Source: Cocos nucifera (Eukaryota > Streptophyta > Magnoliopsida > Arecales > Arecaceae). From it: a stretch of 64,000 bases of DNA. Position 1 is the stretch's first letter; every line of letters begins with the position of its first letter. Shown here in pieces: positions 12,161 through 24,049 of this stretch. The DNA is taken from contig QRFJ01000057.1 of assembly GCA_006176705.1 (NCBI GenBank), positions 1,331,712 through 1,395,711 of the forward strand, given 5' to 3'. A program made the translations under genes and the position numbers. The notes under the pieces are model-generated. The model was not told the origin of the DNA. It was given only the letters and a program-made list of their open reading frames with translations, and did no database searches.

Positions 12161-13362
12161 GACAGGATTTTGCCTACGGATCGAGATGAGGCAAAAAGAT
12201 TGAGACACCTCGCTCCACATTACGTCGTTTACGAAGAAAAGTTGTATAAGAGGTCCTTCACCCTACCTCTGCTTAGATGTCTCCATCCTTCGAAAGTCAA
12301 CTATGCCCTGCGGGAAGTTCACGAAGAAATCTATGGTAATCACCTGGGGGGCAAGGCTCTGTCCCACAAAATATTACGGCAGGAATATTTTTGACCAACC
12401 ATGCAAAGAGATGCAGTCGAACTAGTGAGCAGATGTGACTAATGCCAAAAGACCTCAAACATTCAGCGCCGACCATCGACCCCACTGGCCCCGATCATGA
12501 CCCCTTGGCCCTTTGCTTATTGGGGAATGGATATTCTCAGACCATTTTCCATCGCTATGGCATAGAAGAAATTTTTGATCATCGCGATTGACTATTTTAC
12601 TAAATAGGTGGAAGCAGAGATAGTAGCAATGATTATCGAAGCCAGAGTTCGAAATTTTATCTAAAAGTCTATTATATGTCGATATGATTTACCCTGCGCC
12701 ATCATAACCGATAATGGACGACAATTCAATAACCTGAGGTTTATAGGGTTCTATAATGACTACGGAATTTCTCACAGATTGACATCGGTAGGTCATCCAC
12801 AAACTAATGGCGAGATCGAGGTGACGAATAGGACATTATTGCAAGGGTTGAAAGCTCGCATAAGCCAGATAAAAGGATCGTGGGTCGAAGAGTTGTACAA
12901 CATCCTTTGGGTATATCGTACGATACAACGTGTCCCAACTTGAGAGATACCTTTCATTTTGGCCTTCGGTATGGAAGCTATGATACCCATAGAGATGGGG
13001 TTACCCATGCTCCGAATAGAGAAGTTCGATGAAGATAGCAATTCCTTCAGGATGAGGGCGAATTTGAATCTGCTAGAAGAAATTTAGGAACGAGCTCGAA
13101 TTTGGATGGCCGACTATCAACAGAAGATTGTCCGATACTACAATTCTCGAGTAAAGAGCAAATCTTTTCTCGTAGGATAATTATTCTTTGTCAAGTTGAG
13201 ATTTTTCGTCCATCCGAACGATCAAAGTTATCGCCGAACTGAAAAGGTCCTTATCGCATGATTGAAGTAGTCCAGTCGAAAACTTATCGTCTCTATCGAC
13301 TGGATGGAACTCCAATCCTAAGGATCTAGAATACCGACAATCTTCGAAGATATTATCCTTAG
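12161..13362 (+). pseudogene. Tat1 integrase
   Basis: Integrase inserts the DNA copy into the chromosome. The N-terminal zinc-binding motif is visible (VHEEIYGNHLGG, then RCD-stop-CQK near 12430, a TAA where Tat2 has CGC/CAG-type codons). Catalytic Asp 1 lies in GMDILRPF and Asp 2 in IITDNGRQF. The Glu block lies in NGEIEVTNRTLLQG. The C-terminal beta-barrel-like segment ends at NLRRYYP followed by TAG at 13360-13362. TGG-to-TAG/TGA stops (FTK-stop-VEAE, QEYF-stop-PT) show decay. Confidence 0.87.
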
Positions 13363-13414
13363 AAGGTAATTTTTATTTTAAATTTTTATTTGATAATGAA
13401 TAATAACTTCTCGC

Positions 13415-14650
13415 AGGTTAATTTCGCCAACGCAAGCTCCTCGACCACGATCGAGTGAAATACGTCTCCATCAAATTTTGCCAACGCGCGCTCCTCGACC
13501 ACGGCCGAGGAGCGAAACGTGTCTCCACCAAATTTTGTCAACCCATGCTCTTTGACCATGGTTGAGGAGCGGAAGGTGTCTCCATCAAATTTTGCCAATG
13601 CACGCTCCTCGATCACAATCGAAGAGCGGCATACGTCTCCATCGGATATCGCCAACATGCACTCCTCGACCACGATCGAGGAGCGGAACACGTCTCCACC
13701 AAATTTTGCCAACGCGCACTCCTCGACCACGGTCGAGGAGTAGAACGTGTCTTCATCAAATTTTGCCAACACACGCTCCTTGGCTACGGTCGAGGAGCGG
13801 AACGTGTCTCCACCAAATTTTGCTAACGCACGCTCCTCGGCCACGACCGGGGAGCAGAATGCATCTCCATCAAATTTCACCAACGCGTGCTTCTCGGCCA
13901 CGGCCGAGGAGTGGAACATGCCTCCATCAGATATCGCCAACACACGCTCCTCGGCCACGGTCGAGGAGCAGAACACGTCTCCACCAAATTTCACTAACGC
14001 GCACTCCTCGACCACGGTAGAGGAGTGAAATGCGTCTCCATCAAATTTTGCCAACCCACGCTCCTCGACCATGGTTCAGGAGTGGAACGCATCTCCATCA
14101 AATTTCGTCAATGCGCACGTCCGAGGAGCGGAACATGTCTCCATCAAATTTTGCCAACACGCGCTCCTCGACCACGATCGAGGAGCGGAATACGTCTCCA
14201 TCAGATATCACCAATGCACGCTCCTCGATCACGATCAAGGATTGGAATGCATCTCCATCAAATTTTATCAATGCGCGCTCCTCGACCACGGTCGAGGAGC
14301 AGAACGCGTCTTCTCCAAATTTCGCCAATGCGTGCTCCTCGACCATGGTCGAGGAGCGAAACGCATTTCCACCAAATTTTGCTAATGCTCGCTCCTCGAC
14401 CACGATCGAGGAGCGAAATGTGTCTCCGCCAAATTTCACAAACGAGCTCTCCTCGGCCACAGTCAAGTAGCGGAACGCATCTCCACCAAATTTTGCCAAC
14501 ACGCGCTCCTCGACCACGGTCGAGGAGCGGAACGCATCTGTCAAATTTCATCAATGCACGCTCCTCGACCATGGTCGAGGATCAGAACGTAACTCATGAA
14601 ATTCGTGAAAACATGCTCCCGGCCATGGCCGAGGATCGTAACGTGCCGGC
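13415..14650. repeat. 57-bp minisatellite with hairpin core (about 21 units)
   Basis: A head-to-tail array of about 21 units of 57 bp lies between integrase and the antisense gene of Tat1. Each unit carries an inverted repeat with ten-base arms (CTCCTCGACC / GGTCGAGGAG) around a two-base centre, then a CATCTCCACCAAATTTTGCCAA-type spacer. Because 57 is divisible by three, long repetitive open frames appear on both strands; these are by-products, not genes. A few units carry a variant spacer (CATCGGATATCGCCAA) that recurs every few repeats, which suggests a higher-order unit. Confidence 0.95.
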
Positions 14651-14899
14651 ATGAATCGTCCGTCACTTCTAAATCATGCCGCTTAAGATCTACGTCTTGA
14701 AAAAAAAATCTGACGAAGAACATACGAACTCAACAACTTGGCAAAAGAAGGCTTTGTATTAAAGTTAAGCGTTTACAAGTGATGGTCGACTCATACAAAA
14801 ATACCTCAGCAAAGATCAGGGGCAAACAAAAAAGGTTGACCTAAAAAAAAAAAGAGAAAAAAGAAAGAGAGATCGGACATGTCCGATCAAAATGGTACA

Positions 14900-16896
14900 T
14901 TAAGCCCCATCCAAAGCTTCAGATTCATTGACCTCCGCTTGATCTGGCAGGGTGAAAACAGCTGCGGGTGGTACCGATGCTGCATCCTCGGCTACCAGGT
15001 CATCGCACGCGGGACTGAAGATATCTTCCATCTGAATTTCTCGACCCTCAGCTTCCTCGGCCTCCTCATCGTCCGACTCCAAGAGGTCCAAGTTTAGATC
15101 AGGAAAAATCCTCCGGACCTTCTCTTTCAGATCTATGCCCCCTTGTAGGTAGGAGAGCGATGCAAAATCCGTCTTGATGTTGTAAAATTCTTTCGAGGCA
15201 CGGAAGGCCTCGACTGCCTCTATCCTGGTGGCCTCCGCACGTGCCTTTCCGACCTCCCTCTCTCCCAGCATCCGAGCTTCAGCCTTAGTCAGCTCGGACT
15301 ACAGCTGCTTCATCCTCTCTCTGAGGGACCTGATCTCATCCTTGGCCTTCAGTCAAGATAACTGGGCATCGTCTATCCTTCGGTTGGCTTGGGTGGCTTT
15401 CTCCTCAGCTTCCTTAGAGAGGTGCCAAACCCCTCTAATTACCTCGACAAAATGATCCACATGATGGACGAGCTAAAAGAAAAAAGAAAAGAAAAGAAAA
15501 AAGAGAAAGAAGCTGAGCCGAGAAGTAAATGAAAGACCTAAGATGAAGGTTGGTAAAAAGGCAGACACGTACCTGAAGGAAAGAATCGTAGGAGTCCTGG
15601 ATGCGAAAGGCACCCCCGACTTCCTTGAAGGTTTGGACGTCGGCTGGTAAAATGACTGACTTCAGCAGTGAATGGGCACACGGTAGTCGCTGAGGCCCTT
15701 CCTTTTATCCTCAGTATCGGAGGGAACTTCCACCGGAGAAATGCTCTTCGGAACATCGAGTTCGCGGCCGGACATCCGGATGGAGATCTTCGGCCCACCC
15801 GAGCTTCTTTTGGTGGAAGATGCAAAAGATCGAGGGATGGACTCTCCTGGAGCTGCGGATCGAAGCGGCGTCACAGCCTTCACCGATGCCTTCTCCTTCC
15901 TCGGGGCATTGGCCGCTCTCGAGGAATCGCTTGCCGTGGGCTGCACTAGGACAACCTCGGTTTGAGCGCATTTGGGGGCCATGGTCGTGCTTGTCTTCCT
16001 CTTTTTCGCCATCCAACAAAAAGTTTCAAGGTCGGATGGGTTCATCATTGAACAGAAAAAATACAAGACTCGGTCAATGATAATGACAAGAAAAGAAAAG
16101 ACGACCCAAACAAAATCGCATGAGAACACTTACTCCTCGAGTCAGTTGGAATCAGTCCGACCTTAACTAAGTTCTCCTCAGTAAGGAATCTAGACAGCAA
16201 GAGAGGAGCAAGACTAAAGATTTGACTCAAGACCTCCTCCTCGACTTTGGATAGTGTTGGAGGTCTAACTGCCGACCTATAAGGTCGCCCCCATGATATG
16301 CTAAAACCCCATGGTTGCTCAGCCGACACAAAAAAGAAGCGCTTCTTTCAGTTATGCACCGAGGAAGGAGCGCCTTGAAAAAGATGGTATCCTCTCCGAG
16401 GAGAAGCATACCACCACTCGACCTCCGTCGGATGCAACTTTAAAGTAAAGCAAGCTCGGAGAAGATGGGAGGTCGGCTCGATCCCGAGGAGGAGGCAGTG
16501 GGTGAAGAAGCCTAAAATCGATCGCCAGGAGTTCGGTATCAAACAACAAAAGATAATTCTATACAGGTTCAGAAGCTCGATAATTAAAAAATGAAAAGGC
16601 AATCTAAGACCGACCTTTAGCGATTCCTCGTAAACACTGACCCATCCAAGCCGAGGAAGAGCTATACGCTTCCCAGGACCGACGACCTCTAATTTGAAAT
16701 CACCGGGGACATGGTACCTCATCCTAATGACTTTCAGATCCTCCGAAGTGAGGACAGAATCTATTCTGAAAGGGCCATAGTCCGAAACTTCACGTTCCTC
16801 GGATTGGCTTGGAGAACCAACTACCCTGGAACCGTGATCCTCGCTAGAAGGATTATCCGAGCTCCAAGAAGATTGGGACAAACTAGATTGATTCAT
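14900..16896 (-). pseudogene. Antisense spliced gene of Tat1: PF04195-like N-terminus plus coiled coil
   Basis: Lying opposite to gag-pol, it starts with ATG at 16896. The first exon encodes an acidic Ser-rich leader, then a block with PRLGWVSVYEESLKVGLRLP, NLYRI, PNSWRSILGF and GIEPTSHLLRACFTLK, which resembles the plant 'putative gypsy type transposon' domain (Pfam PF04195). Downstream frames continue through a basic Ser/Pro-rich linker (16000-15680), an HSLLKSVILPADVQTF segment, and a Lys/Glu-rich coiled coil (about 15450-15150) to an acidic tail with LLESDDEEAEEAEG. Intron 15572-15473 is clear: donor CAG|GTACGT, pyrimidine-rich tract, acceptor TTTTAG, joined in frame. Another intron near 16140 is likely. 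A few frame breaks and TAG/TGA stops at Gln/Arg positions make it a pseudogene. Its function is unknown; such antisense ORFs occur in some Tat-lineage elements. Confidence 0.75.
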
Positions 16897-17057
16897 GAGT
16901 ACGGAGAAGACTGATCTAAAGGGCGAGGAGGCCGAACAACAAGAGGAGTTAGGACAAGATCGACGGTAGCTCGGTGGAGTCTGAACTATTCCTCACATAA
17001 AGTACCAGAGTTCATCCTTTAAGCAACAGTAGTAGTCAAAAAGAGTAATACAGACCC

Positions 17058-17065
17058 TATTTATA
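17058..17065 (-). promoter_or_regulatory. TATA box of the Tat1 antisense gene
   Basis: The minus strand reads CTTATAAATAGGG, with TATAAATA at this position, about 160 bp before the ATG at 16896. It matches the plant TATA consensus, lies outside the LTR, and faces the antisense gene. This supports independent transcription from an internal promoter. Confidence 0.6.
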
Positions 17066-17333
17066 AGAGGCATGGATGGCTCCAATCTACTCTCATTTCA
17101 TCTACTCTCTTAGATCTTCGCCAAGTGTCAGATATCTGTTGGTTGGGATGGGTAAACTCGGAGCAAAGTAACGGACGGTTAGATTTTATGGCTGATGGAC
17201 TTCTCCCAATCTTGTCATGCTACCGATCTCCAATACTGCAATGCGGGCACAATTTGAAGATCGGCCTCGGCTTCGACAGGATACTTACATCGGTCGCTTA
17301 GAGGTAGATCGACCTCGTAAGTGAGGGGCAAAC

Positions 17334-18001
17334 TGTTATGGAATCAGGCTGGTATGACCTCGGTCTGTTTAGTGTCGGCCGCCGATCTATCCCAATGGAT
17401 CGTCTAAGCGGAATAATGCGATACTTCGCCCATGATTAGCTATAGGTCGGCTTAAGCCGACCTATAATTTTGGCCGACCTACCGAAGATCGCCTCCTGAT
17501 AAAATGAGATAGACCTTCATACCTCATCCTCGTCGGATTCAGGTTGGCCGCCGAGCTACATGAATAGGCTCATAGCTCGTCAATGACCGACCTACAATCA
17601 TCCCTGCTGAAATTGTGTCCTCTTCGAATCGAAAAACTCGGATAAAAAGAAATCTTTCGCAATTCCGTCTCCTAAGAAGGAAAAAAATCTTCCAAATCAA
17701 GCTAGGACGACTAACTCGGAAAGCCGTTAGAGTCCGAAATGGATACGACTCTAACTCCTCCCCTATAAATAAAGAGGCTCCAGGATCCTCCAGGTATGCC
17801 ATTCAATTCGATGCTTTCTTTCCTCATTATTCCCCAATCTTCTAATTTGAGCGTCGGAGGGTCTTCACCGAAGAATACTCCGATGGAGACTTTATTATAG
17901 GTGAATGGATGAAGCTCCAGTAAAGTTACCTCATATTCCTCGATGGCTAAGTTTCTTCATCTTCATCGACCGACCTCAAGTAAGAAGATCCCGAAGCAAT
18001 A
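17334..18001 (+). repeat. Tat1 3' LTR
   Basis: It begins TGTTATGGAATC after the purine-rich AAGTGAGGGGCAAAC and ends GCAATA next to the CTTTC duplication. TATAAATA lies at 17764-17771. It lacks the 87-bp duplication of the 5' LTR, so it probably shows the ancestral length. Confidence 0.93.
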
Positions 18002-19753
18002 CTTTCTATATTATAAAATGGGAATTATTGTTTGGGGTGGGCGGAATCGCGAGTTGTCAAAAGATACTCCATGTGAGTGCTGTGAAGCGGTAAGAAAAGG
18101 GTTTCCTCAACACTTGAGCGGGTGGTAGAAAGGGAACGAGCCAGCAAGAGGAAGAGGAAGAAGAAGAGGCGGGGAAGAGAGTGGTTGGAGGAGCGTAAGA
18201 GTTAGTAAACTAAGTTAAGAAAACAAAAGTATTTTTTTTTTTATTGGTTGTTGCTGTTAGTGTTTAATGTCGGATGTATTCCATGGGATAATATGCCCCT
18301 GGTTTTCTTATTATAAAAGGACTGGTGATGATGTTAAGATTTTTCCCATGACAGCCACTACATGAGATTTAAAGCGAAGAGGGTCTGCCGGTATGTTACG
18401 TTGCTTAAAGCATCGATAAGTTGCGAAGAAAAAAAACGTCAACAGAAATCATAAAATACCATTAAAATTCAACTGCCGCCGACCATTTATCCCCTATTCT
18501 CCATCCCTAAATGAAAATCCTAAAACTATTTTCTCTTCCGAGCCGACCACCTCTCTCTTGATCCGAACTCTTTGCCTCATCGCCAAGAGTACTCCCCCTG
18601 ACGGCTGGCATCAACAACAGTGGACGCGGCTTTCTCTCTTCGATCCAATTGTTGCTCCCTTTTAAGGTTAGAAATTTTTTTTTTGGTTAATTTATCCAGA
18701 ATTGGATTTCTTGGCCGGAGTTGTGGTAACTTCGGATCTGTATGAGATCTGAGCTCTTTATGTCATTTTTTGGAAAGAAAACGACATAAAGAGAAGTCTA
18801 GCTATTGAATTTTAATCATGGCTCGATCAAATAGAAGCTCAGATGCTTAACGCCATCTTTCAATTGAATGAATTGTGTGATATAGAGGGGCTTATGCGCA
18901 TGTCAAATATGAATACCATTATCGTTGGTATTTTCTAACGTGGTTCTTTGGAAATATAGAAGGTTTAGTACCTCAAATCTCTGTCAAAAAAATTAATCAT
19001 CTTCTATGTAGTTTTGTCATTGCTTTTTGAGCAATGACAAAGTGAAAATTGTCCACCTGGCCTCCACCTACTTCTCTTTACTCTCCAAATCACATGCACA
19101 TGCACAAGAGAGCGCGCTGCAAATATGGCTGTATGGATAATAATTGTAATCCCATAAAATTTATGCACAAAGGTAAATGAATGATCTTCTAAATAAATCA
19201 AATCTTACACCTTAAGGCTCCCAATGTAATAAATATTAATTATAAAATATAAAGAAATGAGAATGAAGAAAATGACCGAGTCTAATATAGAAAGAGCTTG
19301 ATATATGTCCAGTGAGTACGGGTTGGCCTAGAATATTTTTTTTTCTTTTTTTGATCAAAATGGATCATTCTTGTATGAATACATCCTAAATGAACAGAAA
19401 ATAAATAATTTTTAAGTTGCCTTGGGATATCCTCTAAAGAATTCATAAAAAATCAGCAGTATGCTCCGTGATGTAAGCCGCCACCCAATCTGCTTTAAAA
19501 TTTGCCTTTCTGAAAATCTAAATTTATTTCAATAAAATTGATAGAAATGAATAAAATTAATGTCCCAGTTCTTGACACTAATTTGACTTAAATATTTATT
19601 TTGATGATGGTACTAGAGTTCATGATGAAGTTAAAGGCCTAGATCACAAGCTAGATGATTCAACAAGGAGCGTCAAGGAGATATTGGCGCAACAATCTGA
19701 CAATCCAATTTTTTTTCATGTAACAAACCTGTATCTCCCTCATCTCTACTCTA

Positions 19754-19777
19754 TTATATATATATATATATATATAA
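19754..19777. repeat. (TA)n microsatellite
   Basis: A run of about 12 TA units opens a long stretch of nearly pure A/T DNA. Confidence 0.9.
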
Positions 19778-20224
19778 AATAATACTCTGTAGAGGGGTAT
19801 TATGGTGTTGCCACCTCAATATCTTAGATAATTTTATTTATGCCATGTGGATTATTACTTTATTATTTATAATAATTTAAATATTATTTTTAAATAATAA
19901 TAAAATTATTATTTTAAAAATTAAAAAAAATAATATTTTAAAAATAAAAGTAGAAAAGAAATAAGAGACGATAAATATTTTAAAAATTATTATTTTTTAA
20001 AAAATAAAATATTATAAAAATAGTAATAATATTTTTTAAAAATATTAATTTATTATTATTTAAAAAAATAATATATCATTTTTTTTATTTTAAAAAAATA
20101 ATATATTTTGAGATCTGGATCGATCCATTAGATTAGATCAGATCAAATCTAATAAATTATCCGCAAATAGAGCACAATACTCCATCGATTTGAAAGCCAA
20201 ATTTCTGTATTTAATAGCCTCCGA

Positions 20225-20740
20225 AAATTTAGAAAAGATATAAGAAAAAGTGAGAAAGTGGAGGTGCGATCGGGATCGATATTTATCGAGAGAGAAAATG
20301 AGCCATGATGGGGTGACACCGGCAGGCTTGGAGAAGACATGAGAATAAGAAGGAAAAAGAAAAATAATCATAAAATATTATTTTATAAAAAATAAAAAAA
20401 TATTTTTCTCACTTTCTTTAGTGGTGGTGCCATGGGTAGCAGTACCAATAGGAGCGTTGGAGGTATGATCAAGATCAACATTTATCGGGCCATGGGTAGC
20501 AGTACCAACAGGAGCGTTGAAGGTGTGATCAGGATCAACATTTATCAAGAGAAAAGAAGAATGATTGTATGGTAGTAGGGACAGGACAACACTAATAGGT
20601 ATGGAGAAGATATGAGAAAAAGAGAAAAGGCAGAGGTGTGATCGGGATCGACATTTATCAAAAAAAAGAGGAGCCTTGATGGGATGATGAAGAGATGCAG
20701 CAGTACCAACGAACACGTAGAAGATATGAGAATAGAAAAC
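20225..20740. repeat. Diverged tandem repeats with GATCGGGATCGA core
   Basis: A phrase of the form GTGATCGGGATCGACATTTATC, followed by GAGAAGA-type DNA and GCAGTACCAACAGG, recurs about four times. Two adjacent copies of about 61 bp (about 20,430-20,550) are nearly identical. The open frames here on the minus strand are products of the repeat. Confidence 0.7.
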
Positions 20741-23066
20741 AAATATATATTATTTTATAAAATAATAAAAAATATATCATAGATATATAATAAATAAATA
20801 AATAAAATATTAAAAAATATTTATTATAAATATTTATTATTAAAAAATTTAATAATTACAAACTGTTCACTAAACCTTCAAGTAACTTGGGTTTCAAGTT
20901 ATTTGGCCGTTAAGTTGATATTTCTCTTAGCCCTTAAGCCTCCAGAACAACAAGTTACTCATAAGTTATTTTCTAAAATTTATTTGGCTAATCAATTGAC
21001 TTAGGTTACGTTAAGTATAGGAAGGCTAAAGTGGGTAGTCCTTAGTTGAGCTGCATGTGAGTTTTTAATTGAGAAAGAGATTTTAATCCTTCACTACAAA
21101 AAAATATAGCATCAATGACGAAAAACTTATGACAAAAAAACTCTATCATAAATTATGATGAATTTGTAATAGATCTATGATGAAAAGGTAAAATATTTTT
21201 TTTGAAACCTTTAGTGACAAATTTGTGATAAAAGTATCTACCATAAAATGATCCATCATAAATCTCTATCACAAAATTTATGATAGAAAAAGATATAATT
21301 TTTTGAAAGCTTTTAGTGATGGATTTGTGATGAGTATATCTGACACAAAATTTATCACAATCCATCGCAAATTTGTGATGGAAAAAGATATAGATTTTTT
21401 ATTATTTTTAGTGATTAATTTATAATGGATATATTCGACACAAAAAATTCATCACCAATTTATGTTGGATTTGTGATGAAAAAAATATATAGATTTTTTA
21501 TTACTTTCAATGATGAATGTACCCAATATAAAACATCTATCATAAATTTATTATAGAAAAAAAATATTAATTTTTTATTACTTTTAGTGATGAATAAATT
21601 CGATACAAAAAAATCCGTAACAAGTCTATTATAAATTTATGATAGTTTGGTGATGGAAAAAAATATGATTTTTGATTATTTTGAATGATGGATTTATGAT
21701 GGATGTATCCATCACAAAAATTCATCATAAATTTTTGATGGATTTATGATGAAAAAAGATACAGAATTTTGAAAGCTTTCAGGAATGGATTTATAATGAA
21801 AAAGCAAATCATAATTCTATCCTTCCTTTTATGACTAAAGGCCTGTTTGGATACCTAGGACTTTTAAACTTAGAATAAAAATTATGATAGGATATAAGAT
21901 TTGCTCCTATAGGATTATATGTCAAATATTTGTTTTATAAAAAAAAGGTTCATATAAATAATTAATCCTATCTCATGTTTGGATAATAAATTAGAATTTT
22001 CTCCCCCTCCCTTATTTCTCTTCCTCCTTCCCTCTCTATCCCCTATTTTACCAAAATAATAAATTTATCATTATCAAAATAATATATTAACCATTAAAAT
22101 TATAAAATAATTTGCATCAAGAAAAGTTAATATATCTTTGTCTGTTTTCAAAATTTAAAGTTAAAACTCATTTCGATTTGGAATGGATTTGAAATTTGCC
22201 CATTAGATACACACTACTCAAATTCAATTATATATATTTTATTAATTTTCATAAAAATTTTTGATCATGGATCTGACTTGATTCAACCCCATCCAACCCG
22301 ACTGGATCCAACTCCTTTTATCGACTAGACCTAATTTGATCCGAAATAGATACTAGACAAATATGGATATAAAATTTTTAATTAATTGAAGGATAGATAT
22401 GGATATTGACTGATCCATACTTAATGCAATCCCAAACACATTTAGTAGTATCCTATAAATGTGGAAAGAGTTTAAAATTTAAAATTAAAATTTATTTGGA
22501 TTTGAGATTTGCCCGTCAGATACCTCCTATCAAAACTTAATTATATATATTTATATATATAATAAATTCATTAAAAATATATATCTAAAAATATATAATA
22601 AAATTTTATTAATTTTTTTAATTTTTTATAATTTATTAATTTATTATAATATATATAATTAATTTTTATAAAAATATATAAATAATAGGATGGTATGAGG
22701 ATTTGAACCCCAAATTATATTGGATGGCCTAATCGCTATCTATTAAGACATAATTATCAATACATTTTTTTTTCTTGATTGAAAAGGGAGGCTTTGATCC
22801 ACACCCTATTATTAATACATAAATTGAATACTGATATACCTATTTAAAATCTTATATATATATATATATACCCATCATAAAGCCCTAACCATTATCTAAT
22901 CTTCCTGACTCCCACCCAACTGAGATCCTACTCCAATCGCTCCAAGCCTCCCACCCGATTGAGATTCTCGGGATGGAAAAAATAGAGAAAAAATTAGGAG
23001 AATATATAGGAAAGATCAATGAGAACGAAAAAAATGGAAAAAATTGAAAAGGTAAGATTTTTTTCC

Positions 23067-23974
23067 TATAGATACACCTGCGGCCTCAGCTTGGTGGAAG
23101 ATCGGACTTCAGTTGCTATCGAAGTTGAACAAAACCAACTTCAATCAATCTCATTAAGCACATGCAGGTAGTTTAAATCGTGCTTTATTGGGTACCAACT
23201 TTAGCATTCTTTGATATTGGAGTTAGCAATTTTTGATACGTCCAACCTCTGGTCTTAATTATGAATTTTTTGATTAAGATTAGAGATACCCACTTCGGAT
23301 GAACAGGAGCTTTGATCTCGAAAGCACTAATTACTTTATCCCAGTTTTAACAGTTTTCATTTAACTTTGGAGGTACCAACTTTAGCAAAATCTGACCTCG
23401 ACGATCTCAACTTAAGCTCTGCTTGAGGTTGGAGATATCTACTTCGGCTTAAATAGACCTCTGACCATTGTGGTGCTGAATTACCATATGGATTTTAGTC
23501 CTAATGCAATCGGCCGAACTTGTCAGGTCCGACCTCCGATCTCAGATATATCCAGCAAGCCACGTCGATGGCAATTTCAAAAAAAAAATCATTTCAGATA
23601 AGAAAACCATAATAGCTTAGATAGAGTTCTACCAAAAAAGACAGGTAATCAGCCAACCCTACATCCAAACATGGAAAGATAAACTCTCCTGATGCATTGA
23701 CGTGAAAAAACTAGAAGTTGGTTGAATCTTCCGAGCGTACACGACACTAATTACCCCTCCACTATAAATAGAGAGAAACGAGGATCCAAAGGTATGCTTT
23801 TCTTGATAATTCATATTTTCTTTTCGTTCTCTAACCACTAACTTGAGCATCGAAGGATCTCCATCGGAGAACAATCTGACTAGAGACTTGATTTTACAGA
23901 TATCGCTCCAGTACTTCAACATCTTCAATCGAAGGCAAGATATCTGACCTCAGGCTAGCAGTTCGGTAGCAACA
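23067..23974 (+). repeat. Solo LTR of a Tat-type element
   Basis: It shares the general layout of the Tat1 LTR: TATAAATA at 23763-23770, GGATCCAAAGGTATGC, then GAGCATCGAAGGATCTCCATCGGAGAACA, which parallels the GTCGGAGGGTCTTCACC block of Tat1. It ends GTAGCAACA. The 5-bp strings TTTCC at 23062-23066 and 23975-23979 fit a target duplication, which sets the left end at TATAG (TG expected). No internal region is present, so it is a recombination product. It lies inside the CACTA-like element and is younger than it. Confidence 0.7.
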
Positions 23975-24049
23975 TTTCCCACATGGATTGACCATTTTCT
24001 TTCCTTTGCCCCTCATTTTCTTTTCATTTCATTCTTTTTAAAATGATTT

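Larger units (their letters stand above)
7135..18001 (+). mobile_element. Tat1: Ty3-gypsy Tat-lineage LTR retrotransposon, complete but decayed
   Basis: Two similar direct LTRs (7135-7897 and 17334-18001) bound the element, and the 5-bp duplication CTTTC sits at 7130-7134 and 18002-18006. The internal order is primer-binding site, gag, protease with DNGSS active site, RT, RNase H, a second (archaeal-type) RNase H, integrase, tandem array, antisense gene, polypurine stretch and 3' LTR. Two RNase H domains plus a long extra 3' region are hallmarks of the Tat lineage. All coding domains carry stops or shifts, so it is not autonomous now. The element is less GC-rich than Tat2, consistent with longer decay. 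Confidence 0.95.
18007..21091. other. AT-rich intergenic DNA
   Basis: No gene is supported. A C/T-rich stretch at about 18480-18660, followed by AAG|GTTAGA and a T-rich run, looks like a non-coding first exon and intron start of a plus-strand gene, but no coding continuation is seen. From 19780 to 20110 the DNA is almost pure A/T. The remainder is unremarkable low-complexity sequence. Confidence 0.35.

Noticed and set aside
13415..14650. CRISPR-like regular repeat/spacer array
   Set aside because: The spacers are themselves repeated and the whole unit is 57 bp tandem DNA in a plant retrotransposon; not CRISPR.
13386..14654. Several long open frames on both strands with repeating peptides
   Set aside because: The 57-bp unit is divisible by three, so every frame tends to stay open; these are repeat artefacts.
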